From positions 125,397-189,396 of the forward strand of contig QNGE01000910.1 of the NCBI GenBank assembly GCA_008508345.1: a stretch of 64,000 bases of DNA, read 5' to 3'. The notes under the pieces were generated by a model. It saw only the letters and a list, made by a program, of their open reading frames with translations. It ran no database searches and had not been told where the DNA came from. Numbering within the stretch: position 1 is the first letter of the stretch; the number at the start of each line of letters is the position of its first letter. Below, piece after piece: positions 35,354 to 47,290 of the stretch. The DNA comes from Paragonimus westermani (Eukaryota > Platyhelminthes > Trematoda > Plagiorchiida > Troglotrematidae). A program made the position numbers and the translations under genes.

Positions 35354-35688
35354 CTGAGACGGCTGGGTATTCTCTTTTTCCTCTTCCTCATCATCGGAGG
35401 CAGACATGGCACTTTCTGTGTCACCATCAGAGTCGTTGTTTGCTGTGTCCGCATCTTCGTGAATCACACTTGCATCCAAATCTATTTCTTTTGCGGTTGC
35501 TGTTTTGGATTTGTGGTGAGTAGCTCCTTGGAGCCATCGATCCATCGGGCCGAAGGGGATTCTGTCTTGATCTTCTTCGTCGTCTGAATCGTTCCCTTGA
35601 CCATCCACAATAGTATTATCTAGAGGATCCTCGCTTTCTAGAGTGGAAGAACAGAGAAGCATCTGCTCAGCATCCCGTAGGAAAAAAG
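35354..35688 (-). CDS. CLSPN: Claspin-like gene, exon candidate 14, acidic
   Basis: The open frame reads FFLRDAEQMLLCSSTLESED..., then NDSDDEEDQDRIPFGPMDRW, and later SASDDEEEEKENTQPSQ before a CAG/GTAGGA donor. The acidic, serine-rich composition fits claspin. The upstream border is uncertain: for phase to match the previous exon, the acceptor must be the weak GTGCAAG ending at 35689; a CAG at 35696-35698 is in another phase. Human claspin has a D-S-D-D-D-Q cluster shortly after the F-R-W-K block, which the N-D-S-D-D-E-E-D-Q-D run may represent. Confidence 0.65.
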
Positions 35689-35737
35689 CTTGCACACTAC
35701 TGATTAATCAAAGTTCTGGAACTTGAAGGAATAAATG

Positions 35738-35833
35738 ACAACATTCCTGAGGAAGGCCACCCGAGGTGGTTGAAACGTTGAGTATTACAACTTGCTCGAA
35801 ACGTTGTGTTATTCCCAATCTGTATATCAATAA
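35738..35833 (+). repeat. 96-bp interspersed repeat with hammerhead-like core, copy 1
   Basis: 90 of 96 bases match 47846-47941. The core is CTGAGGA, stem GGCCACC/GGTGGTT closed by CGA, then GAAACGTT. CTGAGGA satisfies CUGANGA and GAAAC is exact. The repeat ends with a region containing TTATTCCCAATCTG and ATCAATAA. It lies in a claspin-like intron, antisense to the gene, 50 bp from exon 14. Confidence 0.85.
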
Positions 35834-36423
35834 ATGAGGAGTTCAAGATTGCGTGACGCGTATGGCGGCACTTGGCGTGCCACATAGAATGAGATTATTG
35901 GAACTATAAATGAGCTAGACACGTAGTGTACGGTAACCTAACTTGAGGCTTCGGTCCCTTCTCGTTAAATCATCATAGGAAAAGTAAGTGAACGTTAAAA
36001 TAGTGCAACAGCGACGAACTAAACCAAACAATCGCATGACCATTGCAAGACTAATAGCTCATTGCTCCGGTAACAACAAACTGCCTCATTTTCAACCGAT
36101 CATCATCGGAGAGTGTGCGCGATTAGTATACTTTATTGTGCTTGTTCACCTCTTCTGTAAGACCTCAGCCGGAACGTTTATCTGAAATGGGACGCTGCAG
36201 TCGGATGTGAGTGATGTTCAACTTAGATCAACCAAGACATTACTAGTTATGGGATTGATGAAATGTAAGGTAGAATGTCTAGTACAATCGATTTCCCATC
36301 AGAATTTGAAATTGATAACCGAGCGAAAATGGTGTTCAAGTCTCATCAGTAAAAATCCACGATTAACCATCAGTAATAAATAAGTACGAGTAAAGATAAA
36401 TAGCGTGAAACTGTTGTACACAC

Positions 36424-36502
36424 CAAGTCCGCGCCAACGAAACCGTCGTTGACGAGTCCTGCCATTCTCCGCATGAAGGTCACCATCTTCAAAATACAAT
36501 TC
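36424..36502 (-). CDS. CLSPN: Claspin exon 13 with the DGDLH and FRWR motifs
   Basis: A T-rich TTTTTTTTAG acceptor (36503-36512) and a GTGTGT donor bound 79 bp: ELYFEDGDLHAENGRTRQRR then FRWRGL. The vertebrate claspin block E-R-Y-L-A-D-G-D-L-H-S-D-G-x-G-R-x-R-x-F-R-W-K matches position by position, making this one of the two most diagnostic exons. The order follows exon 12 as in claspin, and phase is 0 at the start and 1 at the end. Confidence 0.92.
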
Positions 36503-36780
36503 CTAAAAAAAAGATCGTATGCGTAGAGTGAAAAAGTCTTGTAAAAGAAGAAAGGACGATAGTATGTGCGGTCTATTTGAAATCTTGGTGACAGCATGAA
36601 TAATCAACCACAACGCAAGTTTGAAACGTAGGATAGACGTAAAGGATTCTTCAAATGATGGATAAACAATAAATGGAAATTTTAAAAACCTTGTTTTTTT
36701 TATCGAGACAAACCATAGCAAACGAGATGATGCGGAAAAAGTCAGAGACAAACACAGACATGAAGGTCGTCAACGCCTAC

Positions 36781-37012
36781 CTTCAAAAACCGCAGCTCCC
36801 TCTGATCTTGATCAGCCTGTAATCGTTGATGAACCCGTTCAACTTGTCGTCGCAGACGACCACCCGATGGCACATTCTCGTCATCAATCAGACCGGGATC
36901 ATCCAAATCTGCATCGGAGTCGTCCGGCTCATCGTCATCCATGTAGTAGGCGCGTTCGTTCTCGTCACCGGACAGTTCAGCTTCCTCGTCTAAAAAGTTT
37001 TGCATCCGGAAA
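36781..37012 (-). CDS. CLSPN: Claspin exon 12 with the DEEAELSGDE motif
   Basis: The exon encodes FRMQNFLDEEAELSGDENER, then an acidic run (YMDDDEPDDSDADLDDPGLI), then GRLRRQVERVHQRLQADQDQ and RELRFLK. This parallels vertebrate claspin, where L-R-K-Y-L-E-D-E-A-E-V-S-G-S-D is followed by an acidic run, Q-x-K-K-I-H and D-D-D-K-R-x-L-R-L. The acceptor is CGCAG, the donor is AAG/GTAGGC, and phases fit both neighbours. Claspin is an acidic nuclear adaptor that binds CHK1 after ATR phosphorylation and travels with the replication fork; this conserved part lies in its C-terminal half. Confidence 0.92.
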
Positions 37013-37493
37013 CTGCGACACGGCAAATGATGAAAAGAAGTGACAACGATAATCATGAATCACCTATCATTTTACGTCCATGTGCATAAGAAAAGCGCAT
37101 CGGCAAAGCAGTGTTGGGTGCCAAAATATGCGTAGTCTAGGTACTTATCAGTTTCCACGTAGAATCGATTTGATGGTATGGGAGCAAACCGTGAACAACA
37201 GAAAAGTGATATATTTCGGATATATTTAATCATAAAACCTGAGTGCCATTTGTGGAAAGCGGTCGTGCACCGACAAATATCGCTACAAGTGAGAGACAAA
37301 TGTGGAGTACGCTACCATTGAAACTACTATGACGTAAATATGTCAATACGCATTTGAAAACGCTGCCAAGTAATATATAACGATAGCAGATCCAGCAGCC
37401 ACAAATTACCGGTTAACCAAACTATGTTTACGACCAAAACTGGATCGAGTCTCAACATGGAACACTGAACAGCAAAACGCGGGGCTAGCTTAC

Positions 37494-37764
37494 GTTCTCT
37501 TCGTTTTTGGTTTATCCTGAGTGATCGCCATTCGTTGCGCTTCCTCTTCATCGCTCTCGTAAACATCTGATTGATTCAGCGTTAGTTCCTTCTCACTACC
37601 GTCCGAATCAATTTCATCATCAGAACGATCATCATCTTCACTGCCCAAGTCTTCATCAACCTTGCTACTGTCTTCCACATACTCTTTGGTGTAATCAGAT
37701 TTGGGTTCGATTGATAAATTTACTTGGAATGAAGGACTCATTGGTGGAAGCTTAGGAAGGATGT
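37494..37764 (-). CDS. CLSPN: Claspin exon 11, acidic and serine-rich
   Basis: A CTTTCAG acceptor and a GTAAGC donor bound 271 bp. The product reads ILPKLPPMSPSFQVNLSIEP, then SKVDEDLGSEDDDRSDDEID and a further acidic run, then EEEAQRMAITQDKPKTKR. The basic end joins in phase to exon 12, giving a K-R-T-F-R-M junction before FLDEEAELSG, like the basic stretch in front of the same motif in vertebrate claspin. The acidic run before that motif is also shared. Confidence 0.85.
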
Positions 37765-37800
37765 CTGAAAGAAAACATTAGCATCCATAAAAGTGCTAAC

Positions 37801-37980
37801 CATCGACGAGGCCTTCAGGGTGGTCCATTTTGCGGAGTGGACTTTTACCGAGTGATTGTAATGATTCATCATCTTCCAACACCAGTATTCGATGGCGGTG
37901 AGTCCGGTTGGTTTCCATCTGCCAGAAATCAAATGAAGTTGATGCGGTTTGTGAAAAGGCCACCAATTCAACCGGATAAC
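37801..37980 (-). CDS. CLSPN: Claspin-like gene, exon candidate 10
   Basis: 180 bp between ACTGTTAG and G/GTTAGC. It encodes YPVELVAFSQTASTSFDFWQ, METNRTHRHRILVLEDDESL and QSLGKSPLRKMDHPEGLVD. Phase 1 at the end matches exon 11. The start needs one base from the previous exon, which does not fit the best donor at 40.07 kb, so an exon may be missing or another donor is used. Confidence 0.75.
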
Positions 37981-37984
37981 CTAA

Positions 37985-40065
37985 CAGTAGAAACCAGGTG
38001 AATTGTTCATGGCAAAAAAACATCGAGTTAATTCGAAAAACCACATTTGTGGTTTTTATACCGTAAGGTGGTTGATACCGCGTGATCGAGTTACTAGAAC
38101 GAATGAAGCGAAACCACAATCCTAAATCGTCAAAACATTTTTGATTTTGTACATCCTTTGAAGAGAAAGAGTAGTTACACAAGTTCAATAGCGAACAGTT
38201 TTATGATGGTTAAACTGGTGGGCAAACAAATCCAAACATGTTCTACGCGTAAATTCGCGTTATGTGAAAATAGTTCTCAGTCTCGAGACTATTTCTGCAA
38301 ACTATCGACCAGAGAGGAAATAGCAGTGCTGATTTGATGCAGTCTACTGCAATTATTTATTAGCATAATACTGGCTTGTTGATTTGTGGTTTTGTGATTA
38401 CTGCCTGTTGTCTGCTGGACTCTGACAGTTTAGGTTCAAGTTGTAACTGCACTTTTCCGGATTTTTGTTCACATGTTACAATTTGATCTGCTCTTTATTT
38501 CTCCCCTTCTAAATCCGAAAACTCATATTGTTAAATCGCCATATCCAGCCAATCAACATGGTAACGTCTTCATTTAACGAACTTCCTTTGTGTTATATAA
38601 CTGACGTCAATTCATCCCAAGTCGAACGTCACTCGCATTTGGTCGTAATCTTTGCATTCACATAGGCTTTCCAGCCAGCCTCTTATTTATCACTAACCTA
38701 AAATATCGCCCAGCAGGTCTAAGGAGATGGGAGATTCAGACCTATAACGGAAGTTCTAATCACGGGAGTATCGATTGTAGTTGACAAGACAGTTACTGTG
38801 TCTCCTCCCGAGAAGATCGGACAAGCTGATCACTACTCACAAACGAAAGTGGTCGGGTGTTCAGATATGATAATTCGGTCGGGCTAATGTGAGGGCAACA
38901 GCGTATTGGTCAGAACTGTTGGCTTACAAAAAGGGGGTTAGAGTTTTAGTCTAGGCCGTGGTAAGAATACGCACTACTAGTAAGCCTTAACAAGAGAGAA
39001 ACTCGAGTCTAGTGCTTCTTTTCCAAAGAGACTGGTTGGAAAGTCTAATTGAGTGCGAAGACTGCGATCAAACTTGAGTGATATTCCACGTGAAGTCAAT
39101 TAATCAGTTTAGTACTTATATCCAAGTCATCATGAGTACCCTTTTTGTTTAGTCACGTCAAAAGTATTTTCTTACTGGCTACAAGAGGACGGTCCAGTAA
39201 GCTTTGACAGTCTTTGGGACCGGCTCAATCCAGTGAGCAGGTCGCTCTGTTAAATTCACTTCCTAATGGTGTAACGGCTAAACTGTCTTTACTGGAGCGT
39301 TCACCCTACAGATTGAACCGACCATTAAACTACGTTGTAATGCTTTCGTTATATTGCTTAGTGTTCATTTGACACCATGCATTGTTCAGCCTACTAGCTC
39401 ACGAGGAATCGCGATTAAATTTTTCCATATTTATGCTGTTCATTATTGTTCTATTTGATACCGTAGTAAACTAGTGTTCTCACTGCTGTCTCCAACTGTG
39501 ACATTTGGAAGGGTCAATTTACTAGCATCATCTTAATTATTTAACTTTGACCGTTAGTTCAGTCGACATCGATCCGTCACTCACATTTTGCAGTGAGACG
39601 TAGTTATATGGACTACACACTGCCGATCGATCGACCGCGTGGTCGTGTAGGATCCAAAATAAACATAAAAGCGTGCTGGCCAAAGGTTATGACCTACGTG
39701 GAGCCTATTAAGTAAATAATATGTGTACAAACGTTCGTTTTCGTTCCATAGCAGTCCAGAAACGATTGGTGCTTGTTTAACTGCCATAAATTTCCCGCGT
39801 TTAGATTTAAGCAGTCAGCATAGGGGTAATTACGTTTTGTAATTAAACAACAGAGTTGCAAGTGCAAACAAGACAGTATTTCAGGGATGAAGCTACATTA
39901 CGATTATCAATAACCCACATTAGTAATTACCAGTACTTCACAGTTAAGTTAATTTGTCAGATTTTTTACTACAAGGCCACATTTGAGTTATACGCTGCCA
40001 AGTTGCCCGAATCTGAACAGATGTGTCCGCGGCAATCGGGCAAATCGTGTAGGCATAGATTAGAC
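37985..40065 (-). other. Putative claspin-like intron, with an exon probably missed
   Basis: The phase break between exons 9 and 10 points to an unfound exon here, or to a GAT G/GTGTCG or A/GTCTAA donor near 40.07 kb. I found no convincing candidate. Confidence 0.4.
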
Positions 40066-40069
40066 TCAC

Positions 40070-40221
40070 ATCGACACCATCTGCATCCTTTACAGTGTCT
40101 CGTTCAAGCGACTCAGATTGGTTGATTTGTTCTGCCCCATTGGCTGTAGACGATCTGGTTTCGTGGATGTCACTGGTGGCACTCGACTGGGCACAGAACG
40201 TTGGCACATTTAGAGGTTCAT
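40070..40221 (-). CDS. Putative claspin-like gene exon 9
   Basis: A TGATTTTTCAG acceptor and a GTGAGT donor bound 152 bp encoding EPLNVPTFCAQSSATSDIHE then TRSSTANGAEQINQSESLER and DTVKDADGVD. The hydrophilic S/T/Q/E-rich content suits the disordered N-terminal half of claspin. The start phase fits exon 8. There is no family motif. Confidence 0.5.
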
Positions 40222-40224
40222 CTG

Positions 40225-42200
40225 AAAAATCACATTGTTGAAATGCAAACAGCGAGTCTAAAATCTAGAGAAAGATGGAACCAAGAATTGGCAAATTCGA
40301 GGGACAAGAGTGTTTGCTAGCCGTTTTAGGAAGTATTCTGTAACTTATAGACATCAACGGAGAGATGTTCAACTGCCAAATTTAACATACTGCTGAATCT
40401 GCAAATCAGTGGCACAAGGTACCAGGTAGTCAGTCGGTGACGCAGTCAATACGAGTGAAATTAGCCACTAAGACTGTCTGAATACGAAAGTAGCGATCAA
40501 ATGGGAGTGATGTTCACATTGAAAATAATCGAATGGTTTCTAGCACCTAGATCAAAAGTCGTTTGCTACCACGTGACACAATGGATCACATGTGGACTGG
40601 GTATTGTCCGGCTATCCCAACGAAAACAGTAAGAGCAGTCGCAGTAGCTAGGACTCAAACTCACAAGTGTGTGACTGGTAGAAGGCAACGTTATGACTGA
40701 TCCACCAGGAGCAGTTTGACTAAATTGTCTGTGAAATGCGGACCCTGGAACGTCAGTTTCAGTCATTTATGTGGTGCTGTTGATTATGATGATGCGTGCT
40801 CAAGCTACAGCTGTCATACTGTGGTTCTTAGGTATCATCAACCGGGAACAAACAAGAAAGGGAGTGAGCAGAATGTATGAAGTCAGAAATACAGAATACA
40901 GAAATACAGCAAGAGTCCGGGGAAGTGGACAAACATGACAATATGGGAGAGTAAACTGGTGGATAGAGTGCGCCGGGCTTCTACAGTTTCCCGTTAATAG
41001 CATTAACGTCTAAATTGGAATTTTAAACAAGGATAACAATCTAGCTCCCAGCTGATACAATACGTCTGAGGGTACCAAACATCATATAGAGTGTAAGTCA
41101 TGAGCTACGCTTTATGTGTAATCACAACTGTATACCGCACTAGGCAGCGTTTTTAAATATTCAATCGCAGCAATCCTAATATATACAACACAGACTTCGA
41201 TCCAACAAGTCCGTGCCACGTAGACGAATTGGTGACCGTCATTTCAAGCCACACATTTTCGTCCTGTTCTGAGAAAAGTGTACACTCAACAGCATGCGAA
41301 ATGCAGTGTAGCGTAATGAGCTACCCAATCAAGAAAAATCAAAACAGGAATCTGAGGGGCACTAAGCAATCTCAATTTAATGAAAAACAGCATCTTTTTA
41401 GAGGAACGACAATAGTTATGACTGCTCGTGAGCGAAAGGCATCCGCACGTTTTGACTGGTCAGTTCGTTGCTGACATCTACTAACTCAACTGGTTGAAGC
41501 AAGTGCGCATTCAACAGCAGCTAATCGCCGTCTCTGATTGGTTGGCGCCAGTTTGACAATAATTCTGCCTGTAGCAACCTGTGCTCGAACACTGATTGGC
41601 TGAACTCTCTCCAATCAAGAAAACACGCCAGTTCAAACTCATTGTACAAAGCATGGCCTTCACAACGGATAGCAGCCGACTTATTTTTCCCACCGATTAC
41701 TTTGTAGCGCACCGAGTTCGGGGAGTGACAACTTCTGACACACCACGCATCCGTTTCGTTAGTGATTGCTGGGCACATTACTGAATTAGAAGCCCGTTTT
41801 ACACCAGACAGACACACACGTGACGAGTTACGCAATGGCACATTAGCAGCCCTCTTACCATAGTAAAACAATTTCTAAGGAAAGAAACTTAGTTACCTGT
41901 CATCGACTTACGTGACTAGTGGTTTGGCAACGAGCAAAAGCAGTCTAGTCAGCAGTTCTTATTTGATGCACTTCCTTTCTCGAAAGCTCAAATCGAACAA
42001 CCATTTGTGAATGGCCTGAAAACAAGCAACTATCACGGCCCCAAAGGGGGCTGAGATAAGTTTTTGCTAGCGGCTACCAGTATAGTGGTGAACAGTTATT
42101 CCGAGCTCGTCGAGTTCTATCAACCTTCGAGAAGAGGAAACGCACCAGCTAAGGAAAGCAATTCACATAAATTTTTGACAGCAGAGAATAGCGGTGCTGT
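40225..42200 (-). other. Putative claspin-like intron
   Basis: Overlapping minus-strand frames at 41511-41871 carry no motif I know. No repeat was recognised. Confidence 0.35.
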
Positions 42201-42209
42201 TGTTTGTAC

Positions 42210-42410
42210 ATCAAGTTGAAGATTTAAGTATCGAGATGTTCACCGAACTTCGCATTTAGATTGCAAACGCTCGATCACCAAACGAGGTGACATCGTTAGT
42301 GCGTAAGTGATTCAGCGTGCATATATAGGTCTGAAAACTACACGTTCGAAACTATACGCTTGTAAATCCAAACACAAAGCTCGGCGAACATCCCTAAATT
42401 CACATAACTT
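42210..42410. repeat. Penelope terminal-repeat debris with hammerhead-like motif
   Basis: ATGTTCACCGAACTTCGCAT (minus-type terminal tip) is followed by a hammerhead-like block at 42263-42299 (minus strand: CTAACGA, stem TGTCACC/GGTGAT, CGAGCGTTTGC), then 80 bp later by AAAGCTCGGCGAACATCCC, a plus-type tip. The head-to-head form repeats that at 9.1 and 11.0 kb. Confidence 0.65.
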
Positions 42411-42419
42411 CCTGCAAAC

Positions 42420-42560
42420 AAAGTGACCGCGATCCAGTGGTTTACCTAAATTGCCATTCCGGTGCTTAGTAACGGCTTGTGGGTTTGAGTCCCCGGTGTG
42501 CGTGGTGCTGAAGATGCCCAACGAGGTTGAAACAACTGTACACCAACTCGCTAGTGGTCA
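42420..42560 (+). repeat. tRNA-derived SINE resembling the schistosome Sm-alpha family
   Basis: GCGATCCAGTGGTTTACC is A-box-like and GGGTTTGAGTCCCCGG is a good B-box region. Then GCTGAAGATGCCC...GAGGTTGAAAC has the order CUGANGA, short helix, GAAAC of a hammerhead. CTAGTGGTCACCAAGATTAA follows. The published Sm-alpha repeats have the same order of tRNA-like promoter, hammerhead, then a tail with a TGGTGGTCTAG-like block. The helix here is only about three pairs, so the ribozyme is probably dead. Confidence 0.5.
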
Positions 42561-42830
42561 CCAAGATTAATTGGTTGCACGATGTGCAATGGTACTGAGC
42601 GGCTGAACTTCAAAGCGGTAGTCACTGTTTTGTGGTATACAGATACACAAAAAGGGGAGCTGCTAGTTTGACAGAAGCGTCTGAGATTTGCGATTTTTGA
42701 GGGCGATTGCACATAGTCATGTTACTGTCACCAACATCCACAGCACATTTGAATGATGCCCCAATATATCCAAGAAGAAAGCCAGTTTCCCACAAACAAG
42801 GCATTGAAAACAACGCTAACAGAAACGCAC

Positions 42831-42929
42831 CCAGTCGCGCAATTGGCTCTTCCACGTTTGGTCCCAAATTTATCGGAAAGGTGGAATCGGCAAACAGGTC
42901 GCGCCGTCTCGAATGTTCTATCTGTGAAT
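42831..42929 (-). CDS. Putative claspin-like gene exon 8
   Basis: A pyrimidine-rich CCCTTCCAAG acceptor and a G/GTGCGT donor bound 99 bp, encoding SQIEHSRRRDLFADSTFPIN then LGPNVEEPIARL. Phase is 1 at both ends and fits both neighbours. Longer open frames run through in other frames, so this rests on splice signals and phase. Confidence 0.4.
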
Positions 42930-42999
42930 CTTGGAAGGGACAGAAATCAACCATGGTTATGAAGATGATAGACACAGACGATAAAGGTACTTGGGGATG

Positions 43000-44640
43000 A
43001 CATTAGATGCGAGAGAAGTAAACGATAACCTACCCAACGATAAAGCGTGGGGGCTCCCGTCGAACGATTTTATTCCATCACTGTTTACGACGGACAGGTC
43101 GGAGGGAGGAACACCGAGGTCCAAAGCTGAACATTGAAAAATTGATAAATAGTCCAATAGAGTCGACAGAGAGGGGCTGATGACCGACTGGCGATCCCAG
43201 TTATAATGAACAAAAATACCGCAGAGAAGGAGGCTGGAGAACACTTGAGATAAACACAACATTAACAACGAGGTTTCTAGCGCAAAAAATGACGGCTTTA
43301 ACGTCAAGTCTTTCAAAAAGGCACTGAAAATGCAATCTCGCACAGATGCACGGTAGCTCTGGATTTCACTGGGAACCAGCAACGAGCTTCTCACAGACAA
43401 ATATGCTGAGGAGCAAAGCTTGTGTGATACTGTTGCAGATATTTTTTTGTCATCGCTGATACATAACAAATGAGCAATTCCCTACACAGTGATGTGTGGC
43501 AAAACAAGATGGATGAGAACAGACTGACAGAGTCCCAGAAAAAATATAGAACAGTGTTACGAATCACAGTCGATAAAGGGCCGTTAAACAGGGTTTGCCA
43601 AAAGAAACCAAAGCACCCACTGTGTATCGTGTTTATCTCTCTGTCAAGAGTGCGCGAACCCGCCAGATCTTCGAGTGGAGACATTAGGTAGTACGGTGGT
43701 CAGCCGAGTTCAGCAGAGTGACTGTTGCTGTTTGGAGTAAGCGTAATTATGTCGCAGGTGATCAATGTAGTTTTGTCTAATCGTCTGCATACAATTGCAC
43801 GTTTTACGAGCTGTTAGCAGGCCGGTAGCGTGGGATCAATAGGTTTCTGTCTTCTGACTGGTCGGTTGTCAGACAACACGGGCGTTGACAAGCTATATGA
43901 GAAAATTCACTCAACACACATCACTGATTGTAACATTACAACCAACCATCACTCAGTGTAAAGTGCGCTTCGGCGACTTTTCCGCGTGTTTTAACATGCA
44001 CATTATCTTAGTTAAATGGTTAGTGCCACGGCTGAAGAACACCAACCGCATCTTGTTTGGATGTTCGAAAGCATTGAAGAATATGGTTTCTAAGTTATGT
44101 TTGACACATGTCCCTTCTGCATAGAAAGTATTCCAAAATGTCAGAATCGGCGCTGAGTTGAAGGGTCATAGGTATGAATGAGAGAAGATACAAGTAGGGA
44201 AAGAAATGCCTCCGGCGACGCACAAAACTACCCTTCAATCAATCCCATGTCTGGTGAATTACTACAAATTTGAATCTCCTATACAGGATGCTCGCTCATT
44301 CACAATAGTTTTGAACCTGGCCGAAGGTACTGTGGCTCGGACTGTCATTCACCTTAACGGTGATGCGGAATACCAAAAAAAGAAACCGTTATCGAAAAGA
44401 TTAAACATTGATAAGCGAAAGAACTAGAAATGGTACGAATGCAGCCAGGCTTTGACTGCGACAAGCCACCATATTCGGTATAGTTTTTAACCAGCGATTA
44501 GAGTGAACACGAGGACTCAAACCAGGCAGACAAAAACTACGCACTTTGCTCAGTGAAAAAAAATCAGGTCCTTCGTATTTCGTGACCACTTTGTAGCTTG
44601 ATCATTACGCGGTTCAACTCAGAGATAAAGGCAAAGAAAG
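43000..44640 (-). other. Putative claspin-like intron
   Basis: A 170-codon minus frame at 42957-43469 is hydrophobic and unmatched to anything; a plus frame at 44206-44427 is likewise unassigned. Confidence 0.3.
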
Positions 44641-47290
44641 CGACGGTGAAACACACCAAGTCGGTTGATATCCTTGACATGAACACGTCACGCTTCCAAA
44701 CCATAGAGCGAAACAGAACGTACAAAAGCATTATACACCCTCCCTTTCAGTGATGAACGAACGTCTTTTCGACGTCAAACATGACGCAGGTCGGCAAACA
44801 CATCCACCCTCGCTGATATCTCATCACCAACATTACAAGCTGAATAGACAGTGCTACCCAGGTATATGACACAGTCTCAAGTGGATTACCTGCAGTAAAG
44901 AAAGTGGAAGTGAGAATGTACCAGTTTTGAGGGGGAGCACTTTGTACTTTGAAGGTGTGGGGTGCATTCTACACAAACCACTCTGGTCATTCACCTTGTT
45001 CACAATGCTCTGCATGTCTTCTGCAGAGGGGCTAAGTAGGACGATGGCGTTCTGTACACTCTATGTCGGTCAACCTACCGCCAGGAAGAACCTCAACACC
45101 ACGCTCATTGAGTTCTTCAAGCACACCTTACAGAATGTCGTCCACGACAAAATTGAACATGGAGGGCGAGATCAGACACCTTCGATGAACACCACTAGCA
45201 GTGGTGAACAAGTGAGACAGTTGTCCATAATCCCTCACCCTGATTGCAGAGTGAGCGTACACTGATCTCTCGGTGGATCCATATATTTCCCTAGTGCTCC
45301 CTTGTGAAAAAGGCAGTTCATGAGAGCGTTACGGGCAACTGAGTCGAAAGCAGCCTCCAGGTCTGAAATGACCACCACTGTCGGTTGCCTATCGGAGTGC
45401 CGATGCTCCAAGATCCATGGCAATCGGAGCGTGATCAACAAACGCAGGGCCGAATTGTACCGGAATCCTGTCTGTTCTTCACGTATCTGACTTTGCCTGG
45501 GCTCAATGAGCCAACGTAGAACGAGGCCAGACGGTGACTTGGACGCAACAGACACTAGACTGATGCCTCTGTGGTTGTCATTATAGGTGTGGGGCACCCT
45601 TTTTGCCAACGAGATAAGCATCAATCGTGAGATGCCTCTTCAATTTTCCCAATCATATAGAGGAGTTCTGTCAGTTCTGATAGCAACATCATGTCTGGAA
45701 CCATTCAGCTTCCGTAGTCCAGATGATCTGGTTGGGGCCAGCTGAACTGCCCTTCAAAATGTTTACCTCACCCGTCAAGTCGGCACGAGTGACAAGTGAT
45801 AATTGAAACATCTTTCTCCACACATGGTCTTACACCGACTCGACGGCCAACACAACCACGGATCAGGGAAAATAGTTTTCTACCGTTTCGAGACAAAAAG
45901 GTTCTTTCCACGCTTTTCTAATCTTTAACCAAGTGGTGCTCACAAGCAAGCTTTTCGTCAGTTTGCGTTTAAGTTCTCGACGGTTGTCGTCATATTCCAA
46001 ACCTAGTGAAATCGAGCGACGCTTGTTCCTGCGGAACATGCTTCATCACAGCATGCTTTCATGGCTGCTGCGATTTGTTCCCAATGTTCGTTAGGATCTC
46101 TCGTCTGATATGAACTGAGCAATTTGTTCACCAATGTTTTCTGGTAAGCGTTCTTCACACTTTCCTCGCTCCAATGCAATTTAACGGCCCTACATTTACG
46201 AACTTATGACCTAAGGGAAAATAACAACAGGCGCGCACAACATGATCCGAGTCTAGGTGGTTGCAGCAAAAAGCACGACAGCCTTTAAAAGAGTGGCACC
46301 AACGGTAACCGACTGCTACATGATTAAACTGTGTCAACGGTTGAGAAGCACACGGAGGTCTCCATGTAACACAATGCCCCTTCCTGTGTTGAAGCGCGGC
46401 GCTCGAAATATAAAGATCCTGGGATGCGCACGGCTGCAGCAGTCTTTCACCATTATGATTGCGTTGTGGCCTGACGCCAAACACCTCCTACCCGCTTCTC
46501 CTCTGGAGAAAGACGACCGAGCTGAGCAATGAAATCTCTGGCTGGTATGATGGTGCCAGTGTACACCCTGCCTCGTAAAGTCGACGGGAGTATCCAAACA
46601 GCCATCCTTCGGAGCGTACGCGGATATAATATACAACGCTTTTTCGACTTGTGTTGGTAGACTATAACTGATGTACTGAGACTGACAGCGCACAAGCGAC
46701 TGTTCACTGGGATACAACCGAGCAAACACGGCTCTGTTTTGGAACTCCGTGCGTTTCTCGCTCCAATTTGACCACGAGATTCAGCCTCAGCGTCACCAGA
46801 AACCCTGAGAGAGAAGTGCATGGATTGACAATCAGTTAAGTGTGGTAGAATCGTAGACTAGTGTCTCCGACAGACAGCACACATCAAGCTCCAGACTTGA
46901 GAGGATACTTGCCAGAGCAGCCTGCTGACCGACTTGTCGGAGAGTAAGGGAATTGAAGAGGCCAATGTTTACCAGTTGTCTTAGCTTTGGAAAACAATTA
47001 TCTCCCAAGGTTACAGAGAAGGCAGAAAACTTGGGAGGTGGAATAAAAAGAGAAGAGCCTAATGGGTGAATAATGTCACCGTCGAGAGAACGGTTACTTC
47101 TGGCACTTCCCGGTCGTTCATGATGCGGAAAGGGGTTGACTTGAGGGACCTCACCTGGAGCCAATGAATCACGAGTATGATTCACCTGGCTGTGAGCAGC
47201 TTGCCTAGCCCAAGAGTGCAGTGAATAGGATATTAAAGTCTGATTCTGATCACTGCTGCCCACAGCGCATATAGTGGAAGCTACAGCAGG
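44640..47290 (-). pseudogene. Nearly full-length RTE-like non-LTR retrotransposon, decayed
   Basis: From the 5' side on the minus strand: an N-terminal frame (47263-46832) ending QAALASILSSLELDVCCLSE, the start of an APE-type endonuclease; LRVSGDAEAESRGQIG and IPVNSRLCAVSLSTSV (46.8-46.65 kb); VTWRPPCASQPLTQFNHVAV and GYRWCHSFKGCRAFC (46.4-46.25 kb), where Y-R-W and S-D-H close the nuclease; HFEGQFSWPQPDHL (about 45.75 kb), the pre-RT block; then RT as in the copy at 31.5 kb. Frameshifts occur throughout, and 3' similarity to the other copy stops near 44.65 kb. It lies in a claspin-like intron, in the same direction as the gene. Confidence 0.8.
44656..45654. repeat. Near-identical inverted repeat, arm B
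   Basis: Reverse complement of 31529-32525; see that entry. Confidence 0.95.

Noticed and set aside
42957..43469. 170-codon minus frame as a gene
   Set aside because: Hydrophobic, unmatched and inside a putative intron; no splice partner in frame.
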